Part shown: in pieces, positions 17,436 to 25,444 of the stretch | Numbering within the stretch: position 1 is the stretch's first letter | Layout: each line of letters begins with the position of its first letter | NCBI GenBank assembly: GCA_946479285.1 | Contig: CAMLFH010000011.1 | Location: forward strand, 1-64,000 | Length of the DNA: 64,000 bases | Direction: 5' to 3' | Origin: an uncultured Flavobacteriales bacterium | Lineage (GTDB): Bacteria; Bacteroidota; Bacteroidia; Flavobacteriales; Crocinitomicaceae | Notes under the pieces: model-generated | Database searches by the model: none | Seen by the model: the letters and a program-made list of their open reading frames with translations, nothing else | What the model was told of the DNA's origin: nothing | Position numbers and translations under genes: made by a program

Positions 17436-17998
17436 CAGATAGTCATTATATCTTTTTCTTTCGCATCAGCCAAATCGTCCACTTTTTTGATAAAAGCATT
17501 GGTGATGTTTTGAATTTCATTCTCGGCATCTTTGGTCATATCTTCCGAAAGACCATCTGCTTTCAGGCTTTTAACCATGTCAATGGCATCCTTGCGGTTA
17601 TTTCTGATTCCCACTTTAGCGTGTTCGGCTTCTGCCCTTGCTTTTTTAACCAGGTCACGTCTGCGTTCTTCCGTTAAAAGCGGAATCTGAATGATCAATT
17701 GTTCGCCGTTATTTTGCGGATTCAATCCCAGGTTCGCGTTCATGATTCCTTTAGCAATCTCATTCAACATGGATTTTTCAAATGCCTGAACTGTCAATGT
17801 ACGCGCATCCATGGAATTCACGTTTCCTACTTGTTGAATCGGAGTTGGCGAACCGTAATAATCCACCATTACTCCTGAAAGCATAGATGGAGTAGCTTTT
17901 CCTGCTCTGACTTTCGTCAATTCGTTTTCTAAATGATCTAGTGATTTTGCATTTGATGACTTCAAATCATCATAAATTAGTTCTAACTCTTCGGTCAT
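17435..17998 (-). CDS. frr: Ribosome recycling factor
   Basis: RRF releases ribosomes from mRNA after termination, together with EF-G. The 187 residues match the family length (185). Clear signatures are LTKVRAGKATPSML, YYGSPTPIQQVGNV, NLGLNPQNNGEQLIIQIPLLTEERRRDLVKKA and VGIRNNRKDAIDMVK. It follows pyrH by 27 bases, the common bacterial order pyrH-frr. Confidence 0.97.
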   Translation of the reverse strand: MTEELELIYDDLKSSNAKSLDHLENELTKVRAGKATPSMLSGVMVDYYGSPTPIQQVGNVNSMDARTLTVQAFEKSMLNEIAKGIMNANLGLNPQNNGEQLIIQIPLLTEERRRDLVKKARAEAEHAKVGIRNNRKDAIDMVKSLKADGLSEDMTKDAENEIQNITNAFIKKVDDLADAKEKDIMTI

Positions 17999-18025
17999 AA
18001 TTTATCTAGTTGAATTCTATCCTGA

Positions 18026-18733
18026 TTAATTTCTTACGATTGTTCCTACTTGCTCACCTTCCATTAATCGCTTCAGATTTCCCGGAGTATCCATGTCGAA
18101 AACAATAATTGGCAAGTCATTTTCCATACAAAGCGTGAAAGCTGTCATATCCATCACTTTCAATCCGCGGCTGTAAGCATCCTCAAATGTAATGGTATCA
18201 AACTTGGTAGCCGTAGGATCTTTCTCCGGATCGGCAGTGTAAATTCCATCCACACGTGTTCCTTTCAAAATCACGTCTGCATTGATCTCAATGGCTCTTA
18301 ATGATGCAGCTGAATCGGTTGTGAAGTAAGGATTTCCGGTACCGGCTCCAAAAATAACCACCCGGCGTTTTTCCAGGTGTCTCACAGCTTTTCTGCGCAC
18401 ATACGGTTCGGAAATTTCTTTCATTTCGATGGCAGATTGAAGTCTTGTCTGAAGACCTGCAGATTCCAATGCCGATTGCAGAGCCATGGAATTGATCATT
18501 GTTGCCAACATTCCCATGTAATCTCCGTGCGTGCGGTCCATTCCACCTTCTTCTGCCTGTACACCACGGAAAATATTTCCTCCGCCGATGACAATTGCAA
18601 CTTCTACACCTAAGTCATGAATTTCCTTGATCTGCTTAGCATAAACACTAAGTCTTTGGTTATCAATTCCAAATTGTTTGTCTCCCATAAGAGATTCACC
18701 ACTTAGTTTGAGCAGAATGCGACGGTATTTCAT
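18026..18733 (-). CDS. pyrH: UMP kinase
   Basis: UMP kinase phosphorylates UMP to UDP in pyrimidine nucleotide synthesis, and is usually regulated by UTP and GTP. From the ATG at 18733 the protein has 235 residues, the usual length, beginning [17 protein letters not shown]. Other motifs are [43 protein letters not shown] and DGIYTADP. A longer open frame runs up to 18838, but a TATATTTG promoter box at 18754-18761 supports the shorter start. Confidence 0.96.
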   Translation of the reverse strand: MKYRRILLKLSGESLMGDKQFGIDNQRLSVYAKQIKEIHDLGVEVAIVIGGGNIFRGVQAEEGGMDRTHGDYMGMLATMINSMALQSALESAGLQTRLQSAIEMKEISEPYVRRKAVRHLEKRRVVIFGAGTGNPYFTTDSAASLRAIEINADVILKGTRVDGIYTADPEKDPTATKFDTITFEDAYSRGLKVMDMTAFTLCMENDLPIIVFDMDTPGNLKRLMEGEQVGTIVRN

Positions 18734-18753
18734 AATTATCGAAAGAAGTTGCG

Positions 18754-18761
18754 CAAATATA
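18754..18761 (-). promoter_or_regulatory. Promoter -7 box for pyrH-frr
   Basis: The minus strand reads TATATTTG, an exact TAnnTTTG match 20 bases upstream of the pyrH ATG. It fixes the pyrH start at 18733 and implies an operon of pyrH, frr and the small lipoprotein. Confidence 0.55.
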
Positions 18762-18843
18762 GTGGGAATCTTTGAAGATCGGAAAAGTAAAAAAGGATTT
18801 GTCCGTGAATAATTCGCTAAATTAGATCTTAAATTCAATTCAA

Positions 18844-19266
18844 ATGGGACTTATCACTTTCAAAACATTTGACAATGCAATGGATGCCCACATTCTAAAG
18901 ATCAAGTTAGAAAGTGAAGGAATAACCTGTTTTCTGTTTGACGAGAATATTGTGTCTGTAAATCCCCTGTATTCAAATTTGGTTGGTGGAATTAAGCTAA
19001 AAATTAATGAAGAAGACCTGACACATGCCAAAAACATTGTCCTGGAAATCGAAGAAACTCCTTATACAACAGATGACGAGCAAGTGATCGCCTGCCCGAA
19101 ATGCGAATCCATCAGAATTGAATCCGGTCACAAATCCATGAAAAGTGTGGGAGCTGTGCTTTCCGCCATTGCTTCCTTTTTGTTATTTATTTTCCCTATC
19201 TACCGCAAAACAGTTTATAAATGTTTGGATTGCGGGAATGAATTTGAGGTAAAAAAGAATAAATAA
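18844..19266 (+). CDS. DUF2007 protein with zinc ribbon and membrane helix
   Basis: The 140-residue protein has an N-terminal DUF2007 domain (about 1-75, [23 protein letters not shown]), a CPKC knuckle at about 83-86, a hydrophobic helix ([19 protein letters not shown]) and a second CLDCG knuckle near the C-terminus. The two CxxC pairs could form one zinc ribbon only if the hydrophobic segment is a hairpin, which is odd. DUF2007 proteins are called putative signal-transducing proteins, but the function is not established. It sits alone on the plus strand between the minus-strand pyrH and tsf genes. Confidence 0.8.
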   Translation: MGLITFKTFDNAMDAHILKIKLESEGITCFLFDENIVSVNPLYSNLVGGIKLKINEEDLTHAKNIVLEIEETPYTTDDEQVIACPKCESIRIESGHKSMKSVGAVLSAIASFLLFIFPIYRKTVYKCLDCGNEFEVKKNK

Positions 19267-19268
19267 TA

Positions 19269-19296
19269 GTAGAGACGCGAAGCATCGCGTCCCTAC
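19269..19296. repeat. 28-bp palindromic element, copy 2
   Basis: The element starts GTAGAGACGCGA and ends ATCGCGTCCCTAC. It pairs as a hairpin with one mismatch and is the same length as the element at 4167-4194, with the same ends. It lies directly after the DUF2007 stop codon. Confidence 0.55.
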
Positions 19297-19320
19297 AGAT
19301 TTCCATGTCAGCATATTTCA

Positions 19321-19356
19321 CAAAACAAAAATCCCACCCGCAAAGCGAATGGGATT
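19321..19356 (-). terminator. Rho-independent terminator of tsf
   Basis: On the minus strand a 12-base-pair stem (AATCCCATTCGC with GCGGGTGGGATT, two G-T pairs) encloses a 3-base loop, and the run TTTTTGTTTTG follows. It lies 25 bases after the tsf stop codon. Confidence 0.85.
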
Positions 19357-19381
19357 CCATATTTTCAATTTTCGATGAGGA

Positions 19382-20212
19382 CTAGCTCAAAGAGAAACGT
19401 TTGAATTCAGTAACAGTCAATCCGTTTTCTGTAGAATCAAGGAATTGCTCAACAGTAACTTTGTTATCACGGATAAACTCCTGGCTCAACAAAGTGTTTT
19501 CTTTAAAGAACTTAGATAAACGACCCTGAGCGATTTTCTCAGCCATATCAGCCGGTTTTCCTTCCTGGATTGCCAACTCTTTACCAACTTCGATTTCACG
19601 CTCGATTGTACGTGCATCAACTCCGTCTTTGTTCAAAGCAATCGGGTTCATTGCAGCAACCTGCATTGCAACCTGGCGACCAGCCTCAGCAACTGTTTCA
19701 CCTCCTTTGTTCAAAACAACCAAAGTAGCCAATTGGTTTCCAGGGTGATTGTAAGCAACAACAGTGTCACCTTTCAATACAGCATATCCTGATAAATCCA
19801 ATTTCTCTCCGATAACACCAACCTGCTCAGTAATTTTCTCCTCAACAGTTAATTTATCGTCGTACTTCAATCCTTTCAATTCTTCAGAAGTTGCAGGCAA
19901 GTTGTTCATTGCGATATCAACTAAAGATTGTACGAAATTGCGGTAAGTATCGTTTTTAGCAACGAAGTCTGTTTCACAGTTCAACGTTAACAATACACCT
20001 ACTTTGTTGTCTGCGCTTGTTTGAGCGAAAACCAACCCTTCAGCAGCTTCGTTCTCACCTCTTTTCGCAGCAACTTTTTGACCTTTTTTACGCAAGATAT
20101 CTACAGCAGCTTCGAAATCGCCGTTTGCTTCTACCAATGCATTTTTACAGTCCATCATACCAGCACCTGTTTGCTGGCGTAATTTGTTTACATCTGACGC
20201 AGTAATTGCCAT
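19382..20212 (-). CDS. tsf: Translation elongation factor Ts
   Basis: EF-Ts recycles EF-Tu from its GDP to its GTP form. The 276 residues show the family signatures VNKLRQQTGAGMMDCKNAL (N-terminal UBA-like domain), EAAVDILRKKG and the core TLNCETDFVAKND. C-terminal motifs HPGNQLATLV and QVAAMNP match the core and C-terminal modules. It follows rpsB by 68 bases, the standard order, and is ended by a strong hairpin terminator. Confidence 0.97.
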   Translation of the reverse strand: MAITASDVNKLRQQTGAGMMDCKNALVEANGDFEAAVDILRKKGQKVAAKRGENEAAEGLVFAQTSADNKVGVLLTLNCETDFVAKNDTYRNFVQSLVDIAMNNLPATSEELKGLKYDDKLTVEEKITEQVGVIGEKLDLSGYAVLKGDTVVAYNHPGNQLATLVVLNKGGETVAEAGRQVAMQVAAMNPIALNKDGVDARTIEREIEVGKELAIQEGKPADMAEKIAQGRLSKFFKENTLLSQEFIRDNKVTVEQFLDSTENGLTVTEFKRFSLS

Positions 20213-20242
20213 GACAATAAATCTTTTAAATTGTTTGTATAA

Positions 20243-20275
20243 AAGTATGCCCCGACTATTACGCCAGGGCTACTT
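20243..20275 (-). other. Hairpin between rpsB and tsf
   Basis: On the minus strand AAGTAGCCC pairs with GGGC(A)TACTT around a loop of about 14 bases, within the rpsB-tsf gap. There is only a short TTTT after it. It may act as a partial terminator or an RNA-processing site that sets the rpsB/tsf ratio; this is inference. Confidence 0.4.
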
Positions 20276-20280
20276 TGATA

Positions 20281-21045
20281 TTATTCTTTTGTCTCTTCAA
20301 CTTTAGCAGCTGCTTCTTCTGTTGCAGGAGCTTCGTCTTTATCTTTCGGTGCAGCTGTTTTACGATCATCCAAACCTTCTTTGATTGATCCGCAAATTGC
20401 ATCTAAGATAATTGCAATTGATTTTGTAGCATCGTCATTTGCAGGGATTGGGAAATCTACCAAACGAGGGTCAGAATTCGTATCTACCATTGCAAATGTT
20501 GGAATACCCAAACGTTTTGCTTCAGCCAATGCGATATGCTCCTTCAAGATATCAACGATAAAGATCGCTGCCGGTTGACGAGTCATGTCAGCAATTGAAC
20601 CAAATGTTTTTTCCAGTTTGTCACGTTGACGAGTTTTGAATAAACGCTCACGTTTGTTCAATGTCTCCCAGGTACCATCCGTTCTCATTTTGTCGATAGA
20701 CACCATTTTACGGATTGACTTACGTGTTGTTTGGAAGTTTGTTAACATACCACCAGACCAACGCTCAGTTACGAATGGCATGTTGATCGATGTAATACGA
20801 TCTGTGATAATTTCTTTTGCTTGTTTCTTAGTAGCTACGAAAAGAATCTTTTTACCCGACTTAGCAATTTGTTTCATTGCCGCACAAGCTTGATCAAGAT
20901 GTGCAATTGTCTTATTAAGGTCAATAATGTGGATACCTTTTTTCTCGTCAAAGATATACGGCGCCATTGCCGGGTTCCATTTTCTTTTTAAGTGTCCGAA
21001 GTGAACACCTGCTTCTAATAAACTATCAAAATTTACTTTAGACAT
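20281..21045 (-). CDS. rpsB: 30S ribosomal protein S2
   Basis: S2 is a late-assembly small-subunit protein. The 254 residues match the family, with LLEAGVHFGHLKRKWNPAMAPYIF at the N-terminus, FVTERWSGGMLTNF and LGIPTFAMVDTNSDPRLVDFPIPANDDA. The C-terminus carries a low-complexity tail rich in Ala, Glu and Lys (about 225-254), common in this phylum. It is followed by tsf. Confidence 0.97.
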   Translation of the reverse strand: MSKVNFDSLLEAGVHFGHLKRKWNPAMAPYIFDEKKGIHIIDLNKTIAHLDQACAAMKQIAKSGKKILFVATKKQAKEIITDRITSINMPFVTERWSGGMLTNFQTTRKSIRKMVSIDKMRTDGTWETLNKRERLFKTRQRDKLEKTFGSIADMTRQPAAIFIVDILKEHIALAEAKRLGIPTFAMVDTNSDPRLVDFPIPANDDATKSIAIILDAICGSIKEGLDDRKTAAPKDKDEAPATEEAAAKVEETKE

Positions 21046-21143
21046 AATATTTTTCTTTAATTGTTTACGTTCCTTAGTAATCAGCTAAACAAAGGGTGTC
21101 GACTAAACCAACAGAATACTTTGTGCTTGGATACTAAACAACC

Positions 21144-21161
21144 TTCTCGCCAAAACGAGAA
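21144..21161 (-). other. Hairpin between rpsI and rpsB
   Basis: TTCTCG and CGAGAA pair around a 6-base loop in the 129-base gap between rpsI and rpsB. On the minus strand no T-run follows, so this could be a processing site or weak attenuator. The gap holds no other recognisable element. Confidence 0.3.
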
Positions 21162-21174
21162 AATAAAATTCGAA

Positions 21175-21561
21175 TTAACGTTTCGAGAACTGGAATTTCT
21201 TACGAGCTTTCGGTTGACCCGGTTTCTTACGCTCAACCATTCTAGGGTCACGTGTCATTAAACCTTCTGCTTTCAACAATGTTTTAAAATCTGCTGAAAC
21301 CTCTACCAAAGCGCGGGATACTCCTAAACGGATAGCTTCCGCTTGTCCGTTAATTCCACCTCCTGCTACATTTACCTTAATGTCATACTGACCTAAAGTA
21401 TCAGTCAAGTTGAACGGCTGCTCAACTTTCCCTTGCAAAATAGCTACCGGAAAGAACTCTTTGTAATCACGTTTATTAATTGTCATCTTACCCGTACCTT
21501 TCATCAAGTATACACGAGCAACTGAAGTTTTTCTTCTTCCTAATGCGTTTACTACTTCCAT
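21175..21561 (-). CDS. rpsI: 30S ribosomal protein S9
   Basis: S9 reaches the ribosomal P site with its basic C-terminal tail. The 128 residues show ALGRRKTSVARVYL at the N-terminus, GGGINGQAEAIRLGVSRAL in the middle and the tail ending in FQFSKR, all diagnostic. It follows rplM by five bases, forming the standard rplM-rpsI pair. Confidence 0.97.
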   Translation of the reverse strand: MEVVNALGRRKTSVARVYLMKGTGKMTINKRDYKEFFPVAILQGKVEQPFNLTDTLGQYDIKVNVAGGGINGQAEAIRLGVSRALVEVSADFKTLLKAEGLMTRDPRMVERKKPGQPKARKKFQFSKR

Positions 21562-21566
21562 ATCCT

Positions 21567-22025
21567 TTATTTATCAGCTTTTTTTAAGTTAATTGCCTCA
21601 GGCTTTTGAGCTTCTTGTTTGTGATCTGCACCAGCATAAACTTTTACATTTCTAAACAAGTCACGCCCCAAAGTATTCTTTGGCAACATCCCTTTAATTG
21701 CTTTTTCGATTACACGTTCCGGGCTGCGCTTCAATAATTCTTGAGCAGTCAATGAACGTTGTCCTCCTGGATATCCAGTGTATCGAACGTATTCTTTGTT
21801 CTCCAACTTTGTACCGGAGAACGACACTTTTGCTGCGTTGATAACGATTACGTTATCCCCACAATCAGCGTGTGGTGTGAAGTTTGGCTTGTGTTTTCCA
21901 CGTACTAACTTCGCTACCTCACTTGCCAAACGACCAACTGTGTGGCCTTCAGCATCTACCAACAACCACTTCTTATCAGCGGTTTCTTTGTTAGCAGAAA
22001 CAGTTTTGTAACTTAAAGTATTCAC
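21567..22025 (-). CDS. rplM: 50S ribosomal protein L13
   Basis: L13 is an early-assembly large-subunit protein. The 152 residues contain [46 protein letters not shown] and [21 protein letters not shown]. It is the first gene of the rplM-rpsI unit and is preceded by a canonical promoter and a short leader that contains a small GC hairpin. Confidence 0.97.
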   Translation of the reverse strand: MNTLSYKTVSANKETADKKWLLVDAEGHTVGRLASEVAKLVRGKHKPNFTPHADCGDNVIVINAAKVSFSGTKLENKEYVRYTGYPGGQRSLTAQELLKRSPERVIEKAIKGMLPKNTLGRDLFRNVKVYAGADHKQEAQKPEAINLKKADK

Positions 22026-22077
22026 TAACCTTCTAATTTAAATAAGACAATATCCCCAAAATCCACTTTGAGGGGTG

Positions 22078-22108
22078 CAAAGATAGAAACTCTATTTTTT
22101 ATTAACAA
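22078..22108 (-). promoter_or_regulatory. rplM-rpsI promoter
   Basis: On the minus strand a TTG box (22106-22108) is followed after 20 bases by TATCTTTG (22078-22085), an exact match to the Bacteroidota TTTG/TAnnTTTG promoter. The leader downstream contains a CCCC...GGGG hairpin (about 22054-22075) before the rplM ATG. Confidence 0.7.
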
Positions 22109-22186
22109 GGGAATTGTGAATTAATCTGAAGGAAATGCGTTTAAAAAGGTTCAACCGGGCAATTATCCGTCACATCTGCCTTTTTT

Positions 22187-22213
22187 GAGTATGACATACT
22201 CTCAAAGTGTCAT
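22187..22213. promoter_or_regulatory. Overlapping inverted repeats upstream of a T9SS gene
   Basis: The perfect palindrome GAGTATG-A-CATACTC (22187-22201) overlaps a second inverted repeat, ATGACA (22191-22196) with TGTCAT (22208-22213). They lie in the 350-base gap between rplM and the next T9SS gene, about 70-100 bases upstream of its -7 box. This looks like an operator cluster for an unidentified regulator. Confidence 0.4.
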
Positions 22214-22284
22214 CTGAAAATACTTCCTGATCCCGATACAAATTTCTTAAAAAAAGTTGATCTGAAATGCAACCTTTCCTTTTT

Positions 22285-22292
22285 TAGTTTTG
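22285..22292 (+). promoter_or_regulatory. Promoter -7 box for the T9SS-lipoprotein-sigma run
   Basis: TAGTTTTG matches TAnnTTTG exactly, about 85 bases upstream of the ATG at 22376. A TTG lies 25 bases further upstream, which is wider than the usual spacing. The leader contains a small CCCGA/TCGGG hairpin near 22340-22356. Confidence 0.45.
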
Positions 22293-22375
22293 TATTCCCT
22301 TCAGATTGCAATCGACTAAACAGAAATAATAAGCAACCCCGATGATAAATGTCGGGATATATAAAACTAAGAAAA

Positions 22376-23023
22376 ATGAAAATTAAAACTTTTACATGCA
22401 TCCTGATTGCGGGTTTGACCATTCTGTCCAACCAGGCTTTCGCACAATTACCTGCCATTGACAGTGTCAAACTGATTCCGGCAAATCCCAACAGCAATGA
22501 TCAATTGAAAGTTGTCGTCTTTACCACTTTTCCATCCGGAAGCTGCAACTTAAATTCCGCCGAGTTTCAACTTATTGGAAATGACATTTACCTGGAACTG
22601 GATTACACAGTGGGGGCTGCTTCGTACATCTGCAGCAGTGTTGACACCATCGAAATCGATAACCCGGGAGCAGGAGCTTATCAGTTAACAACCATAATCG
22701 GCACGAATCAACAAGATGTAATAGAAGACACTCACATCATGCAATTCGAAATTGATCCTTTTTTAGGAGTTGATGAATTCCATTCAAACAGCTTTACGCT
22801 TTATCCGAATCCAGTTCAGAATGAATTGAGGTTCACTTCGAACTTTACAGTCGAAAAACTGGAAGTCCGTTCGGTTTCGGGGCAAATAATCCAGTCAACC
22901 GAATTACTTGCCGGAAATCCAATCATCGATTTGTCTGCACTGAAACAAGGAGTTTACTTTGTATCACTCGTTGATCCAAGCGGAAACACCTTTACACAAC
23001 GGATTAGTAAAAACACGCCTTAA
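22376..23023 (+). CDS. Small secreted protein with T9SS type A sorting domain
   Basis: From the ATG at 22376 the protein has 215 residues. A signal peptide covers about 1-23 (ending NQAFA). A beta-rich region with several Cys residues follows (GSCNLNSAEF, SYICSSVDT). A type A T9SS sorting domain fills the last ~75 residues (FTLYPNPVQNELRF..., GVYFVSL...). It is probably exported to the cell surface. I see no functional domain in the middle. It precedes a lipoprotein and an ECF sigma factor on the same strand, with a 26-base gap to the lipoprotein. Confidence 0.82.
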   Translation: MKIKTFTCILIAGLTILSNQAFAQLPAIDSVKLIPANPNSNDQLKVVVFTTFPSGSCNLNSAEFQLIGNDIYLELDYTVGAASYICSSVDTIEIDNPGAGAYQLTTIIGTNQQDVIEDTHIMQFEIDPFLGVDEFHSNSFTLYPNPVQNELRFTSNFTVEKLEVRSVSGQIIQSTELLAGNPIIDLSALKQGVYFVSLVDPSGNTFTQRISKNTP

Positions 23024-23049
23024 TACTCAAACTGTTAATCTTAAAACCG

Positions 23050-23487
23050 ATGAAAAAATTCATTTACAACTCATTCCTTTTGATCTTAATGCTTGGTTCA
23101 TTCACGGCATGTAAAAAAGAAATTAATCACTCATCAAAAAGTGACTCTGTTAAAAGTACCATTGACGGAAAATGGAATCTTATCCGCATTCACGGTGGGA
23201 TTGTGGGCGCCAACGAAACTCATTCAACGGGTGAAATAGAATGGAGCTTTGATACTCAAAACGCAACTCTTACAGTAACTAATACGGTTGGCAATTCCAC
23301 CTATTATTACTTACCTTCGGGCACATATCCCTTTCAGCAAATTTCCGGTCCAACTGAAAACTATTTAGTGATCGATGCAAATGAACTGGGACAAATGGTA
23401 TTCTTGGGGAATCAATTACTGATAGATCAAAACAAGCAATCAACCGGAGAAGGTGCCTGCGGATTTTACTTTACTTTACAGCGCTAG
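23050..23487 (+). CDS. Lipocalin-like lipoprotein, unknown function
   Basis: The 145-residue protein has a lipoprotein signal ending at Cys21 (LMLGSFTAC), then KKE and a linker. The body starts at DGKWNLIRIHGG, typical of small lipocalin-like Bacteroidota lipoproteins, and is beta-rich (FQQISGPTENYLVID). It lies 28 bases upstream of the ECF sigma gene and may belong to its operon. The function is unknown. Confidence 0.7.
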   Translation: MKKFIYNSFLLILMLGSFTACKKEINHSSKSDSVKSTIDGKWNLIRIHGGIVGANETHSTGEIEWSFDTQNATLTVTNTVGNSTYYYLPSGTYPFQQISGPTENYLVIDANELGQMVFLGNQLLIDQNKQSTGEGACGFYFTLQR

Positions 23488-23515
23488 AAACCGTTAAAAA
23501 TTCTGCAATACATAG

Positions 23516-24055
23516 ATGGAGGAATACATAGAAGAGTTCATCAAGGGCGATAAAAAAGCTTTTGACCGGGTATACGAAAAGTATGCCCCTTCTATGCTTG
23601 TTACCTGCAGGCGTTATGCCAGCTGCAGAGACGATGCCCAGGAAATTCTCCAGGAAGCTTTCATAAAAGTTTACGAAAACAGCGGAAAAGCAAATCCGGA
23701 ACTGCCGCTTGGTCCGTGGATCAAAACGATCACAATTCGAACAGCTATTAATCTATTCAAACGCCAACGGAAATTAGTCCTGAAAGACAACGAAAACTTC
23801 TTTGAATCTGTTGCAGAACCTTTTGAACCCGAAAATAATATGAGTGAAAAACAAGTAGAATTAATGAAGATTTTGAACGAAATGCCGGCAGGTTACCGAA
23901 CGATCTTCAATCTGTTTGTTTTGGACAACCTGACACACAAAGAAATTGCCGAATACCTCGAGATCTCGGAAGGAACTTCAAAGTCTCAGCTAACAAGAGC
24001 ACGTGATTGGATTAAAAACAACCTGGAAAAAAAAAGAACTAATGAAAGAGCTTAA
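23516..24055 (+). CDS. ECF-type RNA polymerase sigma factor
   Basis: The 179-residue protein shows region 2 (about 10-90, FDRVYEKYAPSMLVTCRRYA, DDAQEILQEAFIKVYEN, GPWIKTITIRTAINLFKR) and region 4 (about 120-175, LTHKEIAEYLEISEGTSKSQLTRAR). It is a standard ECF sigma factor of the Bacteroidota kind. Its end overlaps the next gene by 14 bases, so that gene's product is the likely anti-sigma partner. Confidence 0.93.
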   Translation: MEEYIEEFIKGDKKAFDRVYEKYAPSMLVTCRRYASCRDDAQEILQEAFIKVYENSGKANPELPLGPWIKTITIRTAINLFKRQRKLVLKDNENFFESVAEPFEPENNMSEKQVELMKILNEMPAGYRTIFNLFVLDNLTHKEIAEYLEISEGTSKSQLTRARDWIKNNLEKKRTNERA

Positions 24056-25439
24056 CGAAATAGATTCGTTGTTCGAGTCTGCATTTGACGGGTTGATATT
24101 AACCCCGGATGCATCTGTGAAAGAGAACATCGATCTGGCCATCGCTTCCAAAAAGAAGCGCAGGAGATTCCTGTTCATCCTTTTTCCGATTCTTTTTGGA
24201 ATAACGTGTTTCGCTGCACTGGTAACCTTCTATCCTTTTTCCGGGAAGACACTTTTGACCCAGAATGAGAATCAGTCCCGATTGTCATCCGGAGAGGACT
24301 CGAGCTACTCTAATTCTTCTTCTAATACTATTCAAAATCAAAAATCCGAATCACCGAGTTTTGATCAAACTTCAACAAAAGGCTCTAACGGGAAAATTCG
24401 GGTAAAAAGCGGAATGACCAAATCAACAACCTCAATAACAGGTTCAAACAGTCCCAAACAAGTAAAAAGCCAAATTTCTAATTCAACAGCTTCCTCAAAG
24501 ATTACAAAAACACCCGGACGACAAAAAAACAAAGCAGTACTTGTTCTAAAAAGCAAACCTGTTTCAACAAATAGGCGCATTTCGTCTGGACCGGAAACAA
24601 AAAGAACAGATCTCCAAGTGGTAAAAGTTCCTGAAAAAGCAGAAAATAAAATCTTTGCGGAACAGCGCCCTGTTGCTCTTGCAGAAATTACGCCGGACAG
24701 CACTATTACTCCCGGAATACAGGATTCTTCTTTAAGCCAACTCGCAAAAACGCCTGCATTGGTGAATCTTGCTTTTACCGAAACCCCGAGAAAGTGGTCA
24801 TTAGCGGTACTCACTTATTGGGAAGGTGAAAAAAAGCGGGATATCGGTTTCACAGACCAACCCTTCATCAACAATAAAAGAGAAATTGCAGCTATTCATG
24901 CTTCTACTTTCTATGGAAAAATAGAACTCAACCGGAAATTTGGCCAGAGATGGGAAGTTCTCACAGGACTAGGTTTCCGATCTGCCAAAATTGTCCAGTA
25001 CGGTTATGCGGATAAAATCGAAACCCCATTTGAGGGTGTTAGTTCGGGTATTCCAAACCCAATTACTCCACCGGAGCCAGATACTGTTCAATATAAGGAG
25101 GCGCAGTCATTCCGGGTAAATTCTGTGGTACTGCCTCTTGGTTTTGGCTATTCGCTTCCTCTTAAATACAACATGCGGATAAGACTTTCGGCCGGCGCTG
25201 AATTTGCTTACGGACAATTTGCCCGACAAAGCTTAAATCCAGTTTTAAGTACACCAACCCTTCGTTCGTTTGGCTGTTCTGTTTGGATCCGTCCTGAGCT
25301 TTATTATTCCTTCGGAAAAATGGAGCTGTTTGGTTTCGGGACTTTTAACCATTCGATTGCACAGCAGTTGAAATGGGATTTTGAGACCCGTCGCAATCCT
25401 GCTTTTGGCGGTGGAATCGGATTGCGCATTCAGTTATAA
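24042..25439 (+). CDS. Membrane protein with C-terminal beta-barrel, sigma-linked
   Basis: From the ATG at 24042 the protein has 465 residues in three parts. The first is an acidic cytoplasmic N-terminus (1-40) followed by a basic stretch and one membrane helix (about 43-66, FLFILFPILFGITCFAALVTF). The second is a low-complexity Ser/Thr/Lys/Asn linker (about 75-200). The third is a C-terminal region (about 255-465) with alternating aromatic strands such as NRKFGQRWEVLTGLGFRSAKI, like an outer-membrane beta-barrel. It begins inside the sigma gene. An anti-sigma factor that reaches from the inner to the outer membrane would be unusual; the alternative is a periplasmic beta domain. Confidence 0.72.
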   Translation: MKELNEIDSLFESAFDGLILTPDASVKENIDLAIASKKKRRRFLFILFPILFGITCFAALVTFYPFSGKTLLTQNENQSRLSSGEDSSYSNSSSNTIQNQKSESPSFDQTSTKGSNGKIRVKSGMTKSTTSITGSNSPKQVKSQISNSTASSKITKTPGRQKNKAVLVLKSKPVSTNRRISSGPETKRTDLQVVKVPEKAENKIFAEQRPVALAEITPDSTITPGIQDSSLSQLAKTPALVNLAFTETPRKWSLAVLTYWEGEKKRDIGFTDQPFINNKREIAAIHASTFYGKIELNRKFGQRWEVLTGLGFRSAKIVQYGYADKIETPFEGVSSGIPNPITPPEPDTVQYKEAQSFRVNSVVLPLGFGYSLPLKYNMRIRLSAGAEFAYGQFARQSLNPVLSTPTLRSFGCSVWIRPELYYSFGKMELFGFGTFNHSIAQQLKWDFETRRNPAFGGGIGLRIQL

Positions 25440-25444
25440 GCTTC

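Noticed and set aside
18734..18838. 35-codon N-terminal extension of pyrH
   Set aside because: A promoter box (18754-18761) lies inside it and UMP kinases start at MKYRR.
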